Notes under the pieces: generated by a model | Database searches by the model: none | What the model was told of the DNA's origin: nothing | Seen by the model: the letters and a program-made list of their open reading frames with translations, nothing else | Assembly: GCA_003427395.1 (NCBI GenBank) | Contig: BFEA01000002.1 | Location: forward strand, 9,527,766-9,551,862 | Direction of reading: 5' to 3' | Source: Chara braunii | Lineage: Eukaryota; Streptophyta; Charophyceae; Charales; Characeae | DNA length: 24,097 nt | Part shown: piece by piece, positions 17,441 through 24,097 of the stretch | Numbering within the stretch: position 1 is the first letter of the stretch | Layout: each line of letters opens with the position of its first letter | Translations under genes and position numbers: made by a program

Positions 17441-18366
17441 TTTTTCGCTTGCGGAGTACAAATTCGAAGCTCGAAAAGAAGGAAAAAGAAGATTCCCTCG
17501 GATCATTTCAACTGCGTAGAACCCGACGTTGTTACAGAACTTCGAGTTCGGCCATACGCAGTGCTCAGTTCCCGAGAAAAGGATTCTCGCTGCACGAGCT
17601 CTCTCGCCACTCCTCGACGCTCGGTTGTTGGGAACCACCGAGCATGGAGCCTCCCCCGCCTCGCGCGCGGGCTCTCAATGACCTCTAGGCGCTAGCTTGT
17701 CGAAAACTTTCTTACGTGGCCCGTATCCTCGCGGTGGCCCCCCTACGTTCGCCTGCTGAGAACCCCCTGCGCAAAGCCTCGCGTAATCTTACCACGACAT
17801 GCCCGCGGGTTCATTCCCCCTTTCGCATCGAACGCGAATCCGCTGGCACCTCCTCGTTGCGCGCAGCCCACGCAGCCCGGCGCGGGCGGGCGACTGAGCC
17901 TCTTGTAACCTTCCACTCTCGCTCTACTCCCTTGCGCGGCCCCAGTTGTGGCGTTGTCGTGAGGAGCAGCGAAGATGCCCTCTTCCAGCGGTCGGTCTTC
18001 CTCCTTGTTGCCTCGTGAGCGCTACCGTGAACACAAGAGGCTCGTCCGCACACCGTGTCCTCTGAGCCTGACTCGTGCACGATAGTTAGTACGTGCGCCG
18101 CCTGATCTCCTGACGGCCACTCCCCCTTGGTGGTCACCGCGAGTTCCCGAGCTAAGTTCCACTGACGCCCCCCCCCTTCTAGTCTTCGCTGACGTGTTCG
18201 CCCGTTCGTTCCCCCCGTTGGCCGCGCCCTGGCTACCTCTCCGCTGCTCTCATCGCTGGGAACTCCTTCGAGCTCTCTCCCCTCTTCTCCTCTCCCGCCC
18301 GTGGCCCGTTCGTCCGCTCTCCGTGCCGAGCCAGCGAGTCGCCTCGCTACTCCATCCGACGTCTCC
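17441..18366. other. GC-rich leader next to 5' LTR, no supported gene
   Basis: A GC- and CpG-rich stretch without a convincing ORF. The primer binding site should lie at the LTR end of this region or just below 18621, but no stretch complementary to a familiar tRNA 3' end was found. Because the left LTR is cut by the window edge, part of this region could belong to the LTR. Confidence 0.35.
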
Positions 18367-18498
18367 GTGCGCTCGAAGTGCCCAGTGCACCGTCCAGTCG
18401 TGCGCTCGGAGTAACACGTACGTCGCTTACTCGTGCGCTCGGAGTGCTCACTCCTCCCCCCCTGCGTGCACGGAGTTCATTCGTGAACTCCCTAACTC
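18367..18498. repeat. 33-bp minisatellite, four units
   Basis: GTGCGCTCG(A/G)AGT-like boxes start at 18367, 18400, 18433 and 18466 (the last as GTGCACGGAGT), an exact 33-bp spacing. A weaker box follows at 18503. The array lies close to the LTR-leader junction. Confidence 0.7.
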
Positions 18499-18635
18499 TC
18501 GCGTGCGCTTCCTCCGCTAGCGCGTCTATGCGAGCTCGCGAAAGGGTGCTCCTCCTCCGCCCTTCTCTCCCCCTCTCTCTCCTTCTCTCCCCGGCGCACT
18601 GACGTCTCTCTCTCTCTCCCTGTCCAGTGCACTGA

Positions 18636-18640
<5 letters not shown>

Positions 18641-18724
<84 letters not shown>
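18641..18724. repeat. (CT)n microsatellite at inner edge of 5' LTR
   Basis: An almost uninterrupted CT dinucleotide run of about 84 bp follows TTTT. The left LTR shows the same tract truncated at 1-23. On the element's strand it reads (GA)n and lies in the downstream part of the LTR (U5) or at the LTR-leader junction. Confidence 0.9.
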
Positions 18725-18727
<3 letters not shown>

Positions 18728-18906
18728 GACTACTACCCCGGACTCGGACTAGCGACCGAGCGCTGCCGAAAAGGAACTCACACCTTCGGGCGCTGCTCGT
18801 TCGCCTTTATTCCCCGCGTACGCCTCCCTTCTATGCTCTTCACCTCGGTCCCAGACGGATGCCACCCCCTTCGCCCCGCCTTGCAGCGCCTCCCTTCTAG
18901 TTGATG

Positions 18907-19540
18907 CCAAAATTTTCCGACATTCAGACTTCCCACTCAGCATTCCCTCCTTCCTTTGTGATCCGCCTCCTTCGTCTTTTCGGCCAATCGTCTTCCGCCT
19001 TCCCTTTCGCATCGGATTCGACTCCGCTCTTCTTTGATAATCGCCTCGTAGTATCCTTGACCGAAATTTCCCGAAATTTGAACTTCCCGCTTAGCATCCC
19101 CTCCTTCCTTTGGGATCCACTCCCCTTTTGTCCTTTTGGCCATTCGTCTTCCCTTCTCTCTTTTGTGTGGGATTCGACTTTCAGGAGGCATCGCGCGTCG
19201 CCCGACAGTTATCATTAATCATACACGCTCTCTTTTTGATAACCGACTCGACCTGCCCCGCCTAGTATTTCTTCCACCCCACTTCATCTTATCGGCCAAT
19301 AGTCTTCCTTTTCTCTTTCATGAGGGATTCGACTTTCTGGAAGCATCACACGCCGCCCAATCAGTTATCACTAATCATACACGATAACTGTCAACCAAAA
19401 TTTCCCAAAATTCAAACTTTCCCGCTTAGTATTCCCTCCTTCTTTCGGGGACCCACCCCTTTTCATCTTATCGGCCAACCGTCTTCCCCCCTCCCCTGTC
19501 GCTTTGAATTCGATTTTCTTGGGAGCAGCAGACCATTTTG
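18907..19540. repeat. Internal tandem repeats of 5' LTR (~150-170 bp units)
   Basis: This is the right-LTR counterpart of the array at 218-850, with the same four units in the same order and only scattered substitutions between copies. Repeats of this kind in LTRs often mark promoter or enhancer sections, but no specific binding site is claimed. Confidence 0.7.
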
Positions 19541-19767
19541 ACCTCGGCGCTGGGCGANTTAGTCGGTAGCTNTGTTTTACCCGACGGCTACACTCTCTCT
19601 CTAAGACAACTGTTTTGTAGAGCTGGAAGCTCAGCTCCGTCGAAGGCACCCCCTTTCTATCCTTTTCTCTCGGATTTCGTCGGTGCGAGTTCACGATCCG
19701 ACCTCCTTCCTTTTACCGCAGTCCTCCGGCCGTGCGCAACCAGCCTTCGTCGTGCCAGGCCGTAGTG

Positions 19768-20181
19768 TTACATGTCGCCCCTTGCAGTCCACCCCTCAAG
19801 GTGCCAAAAAAAAACTAAATTTTTGACTAAATTTCTAACTCCCGCCCCCGTCTTTTCTTCCAATGTCCCTTCTTCACCCATCCCATCCAATAGGATTCGC
19901 CCTTCCTCGCAGTGGCCGGATCGATCAGAGGTACGAGGCATACCCTTGATTCTGATCGCGCTCCCTTTCGTCCGTCCTTCCACCCAGCTCCCGGCTGCCT
20001 CCCTTCCGCAACTCTCCGCCCTGCTCCTTCCTTGGTAGTCTGAAAGAAGTTCTGAGGAGCGCGCGCCTTCCCTTATTCGGTTATCAAGAATTTCCAGCTT
20101 CCGCTCGTTCGCCCGAGTCGACGTTTTCTTGCTTCTCGCCTTGCAACCAACCGTGGCACACAGTCCCTTCCGTCTTTTCAC
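19768..20181 (-). other. Open frame inside the LTR (137 codons), doubtful
   Basis: A basic frame on the element strand lies just downstream of the candidate TATA box, with its counterpart at 1079-1492 in the other LTR. Conservation between LTRs carries no weight, because both were identical at insertion. No motif was recognised. It would lie at the 5' end of the transcript if the TATA box is used. Confidence 0.15.
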
Positions 20182-20328
20182 CTTCCCTCCTTTTGTTCGT
20201 AACAGACCGGCGGGACAGTGGACCCCCCCCCTCCCCGAGGATGATCCTTCAGTTCGGTCGACTCCCGGTCATTCAGGAAACGCAATCCCCCAGCTTGCAG
20301 ATATTATTCCTCCCTCTCAGGTCGGTGC

Positions 20329-20338
20329 CCTATATAGA
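20329..20338 (-). promoter_or_regulatory. Candidate TATA box in 5' LTR
   Basis: TATATA at 20331-20336 sits in a GC-rich LTR and is preserved in the other LTR at 1642-1647. If it is the TATA box, transcription on the minus strand would start about 30 bp below it, near 20300. U3 would then be about 1.45 kb and the transcribed LTR part about 1.7 kb. The motif is palindromic, so orientation comes only from the element's direction. Confidence 0.35.
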
Positions 20339-21760
20339 TCCTCCCCCTTTTTCGTTCGTTGGATGACACGATCCGAGCAGCCCGCGCCCAACTCGTCCTG
20401 CCAGGTCTCGTGGCGCGCCCCCCTTTTCCTCATGCGAGCACCAGCTCTTTCCCATTCTTCCGGTCAGTGGCCTAGCCCAACCATTCCTTTTCCGCAGCGG
20501 GCTTTCTCCTGCTCTCCCGACAATTTTTCTGAAATCGATCGCCACGGGGCATCCAGATCCTGTGTCCGACTCTTCCGGTCGCACAGTGCTAAGACCGATC
20601 CTTCCGCATCGGCGACCTTCATCGTGATTGGCTTATCTTTGGAGCTTGCGCGTCCCCGTTATCGGCCACCACCTTCCCGAGCCCTGTACGGCCTCCTCTG
20701 TCTTATTTTCTCCCTCCTTCTCGGTCTCACTTTGGCCACACCTGATTAACATTGTCCTGCCTTGAGAAGCAGTCCCCTCTCTTCAATCGTCACATGATCA
20801 AGCAGCTCCCCCTTCGTTTTCATTTTCCTTCCTTCCCCTTTCGAGTTTGCGATGGCTATCTTACCAGCCGCGGGTGAACTTGGATTATGATTCGCGCGGC
20901 ATTGGTCCGATCACCAGCGAAATCGATCCGGCGCCCGCCACCATCCAAGGACTTATCGCAGCCCTCGTTACGAACCCATCCTTGGTGCAACCGCGTTTCG
21001 GCCTCTTCTGCCCCTGAAAAGTCCTGCGACCGATCCCGTGAGACAGGGTTTAATCCGGCCCCCTTTTTGGTCAAACCTGGATCTTCTCTCGCTTCGTTAT
21101 CCGGAGTTTTCCACGGCCTGCCTCAAGGTCAGCCATCAACCCGTGATCCTTTACCCAAGGTACTGAAAACCTCGATCTCCTGGAATCCGCCCGTTCATAT
21201 TCCCCCTTTTGTGCCCGTTTTCTCCCGAACCGGTCATCGCCACCAACAGCTAGTTTCGAGCATCGCCTCGTGGCCGCTCCTTCGCATTGTCGTCGGAGAC
21301 CTCTGGCACGGTCACTGCATCAAGATTGCGTCGACCGTTGTGGCATTTCTCCCCACCTCCCGGGACTGCAGACCGCGTTAGGCACGAGTAGACTCCGCTA
21401 CGTACAACTGTGGTAGCCCGTTGTTACTTCGAAACAGAGGTTCCGGTCCTTCACTGGCCGCCCGTTTTCGATCTGATCTAGGCCCATCCCGATGCACATT
21501 GTCTGTCCCGCATTTTCAGTTTCCGATTCCGAAAAACTCCCGTTTTTCACGATCCGCCCGAGCCCGCTTAGGATCAAGTCGCCACCGCCACTCCAGGCAA
21601 TCGGAGGGTTAGTATGAGGGCCCGAAAACCCGAGGACATCCAAAATCATCATACCCACATGCATACATACGTCAAAACCATGCGAAAAACAAAAAAAAGA
21701 GAAATTATTTTTCATTTTAAATAAAGAAAAACCCTTCGGCTGGTGGGCAGCCGTCCGACA

Positions 21761-22625
21761 CTGGTGACGTCTCTGGATCTCGCCTGGTGTGATCCAGGAC
21801 CTGACGTCCGTCTCCCGGTCCTCCGCCTCGCTCATCTCGCTCTTCCCACCTGAGTCTCGTTCCAGGTGGGCCTACTCCCAGTCCGCCGTGTCCATCTCGG
21901 TCTCGGTCTCATGATACGAGACCGTTACCTGCATTTTCGCCGTCACCCCGTCTCTTTTGCAGCGCCTCTCCACACGGTCTTTCGTCTCTGTGATAGCGTC
22001 CTGCAGCCTTCCATCAGTCCGCATTTCCTCCTCTTTTTCTCCCTCCACGTTGATCCTCAGTCTTAGCTCGTCACCCCCATCATAATCGAGTATGGTCGTA
22101 ATCTAGGGGCCCTCCCCGGACATAGGCTTCCATCGAATCTGGTGGTACCAATAGCAGGGTCTATACCTATGCAACGCCATAGCCACCCAGAGATAGCCAC
22201 GCCCACAATAGCCAACGCTTAGAACGTTACTCGCCCGTACCGCACTAGAGGGCATAGGCCAGAACAGGACTCAGACCGTTGGGAGAATACAGCCTCAGTG
22301 TTTCCCCTCTATTCGCAGCACGTCAGCCTCACATGCTCACTCAGAAACCCAAGAGCAATCTCCCTTTATAACACCCAGTGAGGCCGCGCCCCCTGTGTTC
22401 TAAACGAGAGTCTCGAGTATCCCTTTTTAAACTTCTGCACTCTGGTTTTCTATAACTTCTATATTAATTAATTTAAAGAAAAATAGTTTACTCAAAAAGA
22501 AAATGAAAAGCGAGGCGCCAATGGTCAAATCTCATTACCACAGGCTGGACATAGTAATCCCATAATGTAATATCGACGACGCACCTTTTCACTTCAAAAG
22601 CAGACCACCGACCTACTCCTACCGG
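21761..22625. other. Right flank, no supported gene
   Basis: Sequence outside the element. A short inverted repeat (GGTCTC...GAGACC, about 21898-21925) and an AT-rich stretch (22450-22500) are visible. No coding frame is convincing. Confidence 0.4.
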
Positions 22626-22859
22626 GTGCCCGTATCCGATGGTAAGGAGGGGGCTTATGACCCTCCATGCGGGGGTGATAAGCCTCCTACCGATGCGGCC
22701 GCGGGTCGCCCTTCTTTTGAGGCCCGACCACGCAGCACTCAGTCAGCACATATTCTCAGACGGAATAAGTGGGGTCGGCCAATTCGAGTCACTGCTCCAA
22801 ATTCAGACCGTTGGCTTCCCCGCGATGTGACAAGGAAGGTAAAGGAGGGCCGCGCCTGA
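22626..22859 (+). CDS. Doubtful 77-aa ORF in right flank
   Basis: An ATG-initiated frame with a hydrophilic, Pro/Arg-rich composition (segment RRNKWGRPIRVTAPNSDRW near residue 45). It is not recognised. It could be an exon or a decayed transposon fragment. Nothing around it supports expression. Confidence 0.2.
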   Translation: MPVSDGKEGAYDPPCGGDKPPTDAAAGRPSFEARPRSTQSAHILRRNKWGRPIRVTAPNSDRWLPRDVTRKVKEGRA

Positions 22860-24097
22860 AAACCGATAAAGTAATAATAACAAAAATATAATAATAATAA
22901 TAATAATAAATAAATAAAAATCGCAGAAAAGGAAAGATGACAGTTCAAATTTCCTCCACGAAGCAACCTCGCCTGAATAGTGGTGCGAGTCCACGCACAA
23001 GTCCAAAACCCGGCTTTCATTCTTATCCCTTCCTTTTCCTTTTTACACTTCCCTTTTTCAAGCCCCACTATATCTGCCCTCCAACATAGCTACTAGGGTC
23101 CTACCGCGCGAAGCTTAGATGCACAAATCCAGTACAGGTGATATACGAGAGGTTGGGCCTACTTAGGCCACAATACTACCGCCCGAACCGTTAGCCCCCT
23201 TACGAAAGGACAGGCCAAAAAGAGAGGAACCGTGTCAGGTATCAACCGATGGAGATATAACATAAATAATAGTAATAATAAATAATAATTAAAAAAAAAC
23301 AACTTTGAATGAATATTTAACGACGAACGACTATAGAACGTCGAGTTCTCTCGACCAGCAGCCGTCAATTCACATAGACTAGGCTCTCAACTATCATTTA
23401 TTTTCCTTTTGCATTTTCGTTTTTATTTTTATTTTCTTAGCTTTGTCTTTTTATGACAGTGACCATTGGTCTGTGTGCCCGACCCATAACTCAGTGGAAA
23501 AGAACACGGCGCGCAGTAGAAAAACTACTTCGGCTCCTTTGCCTTCGCGTCCTAGGGCAGACCCGACGGCTACCACGGTTACAGGCCGGTTGTGCTCTGC
23601 TGTACAGCAGGGCGTCGAGCCGGCATGGACCAAAGGAAGACCCTGTGGCGCACCCCTTTTGTTGAGGGCAACTCCACAGGGACCGGTCCGCACCGAGATA
23701 CAAACTGGATACTAGAAACAGCGGGCCCAAGACACGTCCATTAGACTGGAGCATCAGAGCGAGAACTGGTACCAGGCAGGGACTTGGTACATAGAGGAGG
23801 GCCGGGATACCACGCCCTCCGACAACGGGAAGGGGCAGAGAGGGGGTACGGGAGGCTGGCGCCTAGTCGGGTTGAGCCCGTTAGTCCACATGGCAAATAA
23901 TCAGGAATATTTTAACCATTCATCGCATGCATGCAATCCTAGCAATCCGATCGGAAAGGTCAGAAAGAAGAAACAAAGGGTTTGGGGAGAGAGAAAGAAA
24001 AACTTATGTGTGGCGAGATGCGGCCACTATTTCGTGCTCAGATTGCACGTGGCTTCAGGGGTAAGCCGTAGGAGTCGTGGACTCCGGGCGGGGGGGG
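22860..24097. other. Right flank with AT microsatellites, no supported gene
   Basis: ATA/AAT-rich microsatellites lie at about 22872-22920 and 23260-23300. The sequence ends in a G run at 24091-24097, which may mark a contig edge. No RNA gene or coding region was recognised. Confidence 0.4.

Larger units (their letters stand above)
1..21760 (-). mobile_element. Giant Ty3/gypsy-type LTR retrotransposon, degenerate copy
   Basis: Two direct repeats of about 3.1 kb enclose, all on the minus strand, a leader, accessory ORFs, gag, zinc knuckle, protease, RT, RNase H and integrase. The order PR-RT-RH-IN is that of Ty3/gypsy elements. The outer end of the right LTR reads ...CCGACA, so the element begins TGTCGG on its own strand, and the left LTR ends with the same six bases at 3111-3116. 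The left terminus is outside the window, so the target-site duplication cannot be tested; the five bases after the right LTR are CTGGT. Large LTRs plus ORFs upstream of gag recall Ogre/Tat plant elements in architecture only. Nonsense codons and frame breaks show this copy is not autonomous as sequenced, unless the frame changes are programmed or are assembly errors. Confidence 0.93.
18621..21760 (-). repeat. 5' LTR (right copy)
   Basis: Direct repeat partner of 1-3116. The outer end at 21760 is well supported, because identity stops right after CCGACA. The inner end is less certain. I place it at TGTC (18621), which would give a TGTC...GACA terminal inverted repeat, but the left copy is cut at the window edge, so the start could be anywhere at or before the CT tract at 18641. 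No primer binding site matching a tRNA 3' end that I recognise follows at 18620 and below. Two Ns occur at 19558 and 19572. This LTR should drive transcription toward decreasing coordinates. Confidence 0.85.

Noticed and set aside
20129-20749. 206-codon plus-strand frame in the right LTR with a hydrophobic C-terminus
   Set aside because: It is antisense to the element, spans the TATA-like box, is shortened in the left LTR by a stop, and has a low-complexity Ser/Pro composition typical of pyrimidine-rich DNA.
23443-23715. 90-codon plus-strand frame in the right flank
   Set aside because: Overlaps two other frames of similar length on the opposite strand with no recognisable domain; not distinguishable from chance.

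Overview
This is eukaryotic DNA dominated by one very large LTR retrotransposon of the Ty3/gypsy type, lying on the minus strand. Two long direct repeats bracket it. The left copy (1-3116, its start cut by the window edge) is the element's 3' LTR. The right copy (about 18621-21760) is the 5' LTR. The visible element is about 21.76 kb, with LTRs of about 3.1 kb. The host cannot be fixed from sequence alone. The RT belongs to the gypsy group with an FLDD catalytic box followed by an IKG motif. From memory I associate this group with fungi and with streptophyte algae or early land plants, and the giant, GC-rich, N-containing style would fit a charophyte such as Chara. That is a low-confidence guess.

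Read along the element (minus strand, decreasing coordinates) the layout is as follows. (1) 5' LTR, 21760-18621, with a TATA-like box. (2) A leader of about 4 kb (18620-14621) with a 33-bp minisatellite, a ~190-bp tandem repeat and one weak acidic ORF. (3) A cassette of accessory ORFs: a paralogous pair G and H (14620-13908), then five tandem paralogs A, B, C, D, F (13923-10209). Neighbours in the second group mostly overlap each other. (4) gag (10120-8670) running into zinc knuckle and protease (8745-6811). (5) pol, entered through a -1 frame change at a U6G heptamer (6832-6826), with RT, RNase H and integrase down to 3437. The integrase ends in an extreme Arg/Lys/Glu-rich tail. (6) A short 3' UTR (3436-3117), then the 3' LTR.

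The copy is decayed. pol carries three in-frame stops (6673, 6466, 4276). gag has one stop and two frame breaks. Paralogs A, C and F and ORF H are each broken. All five frame changes in the element have the same sign (-1), and most substitutions at key sites look like C-to-T or G-to-A changes. By-eye LTR comparison gives about 2-8% divergence depending on the segment, plus a 44-bp indel, so the insertion is not very recent.

The most interesting content is the five-copy paralogous ORF family plus the G/H pair between the 5' LTR and gag. I recognise no known family in them. Ogre/Tat elements of plants also carry an extra ORF before gag, but a tandemly amplified overlapping set is not something I recognise. 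The right flank (21761-24097) holds AT-rich microsatellites and no gene I can support.
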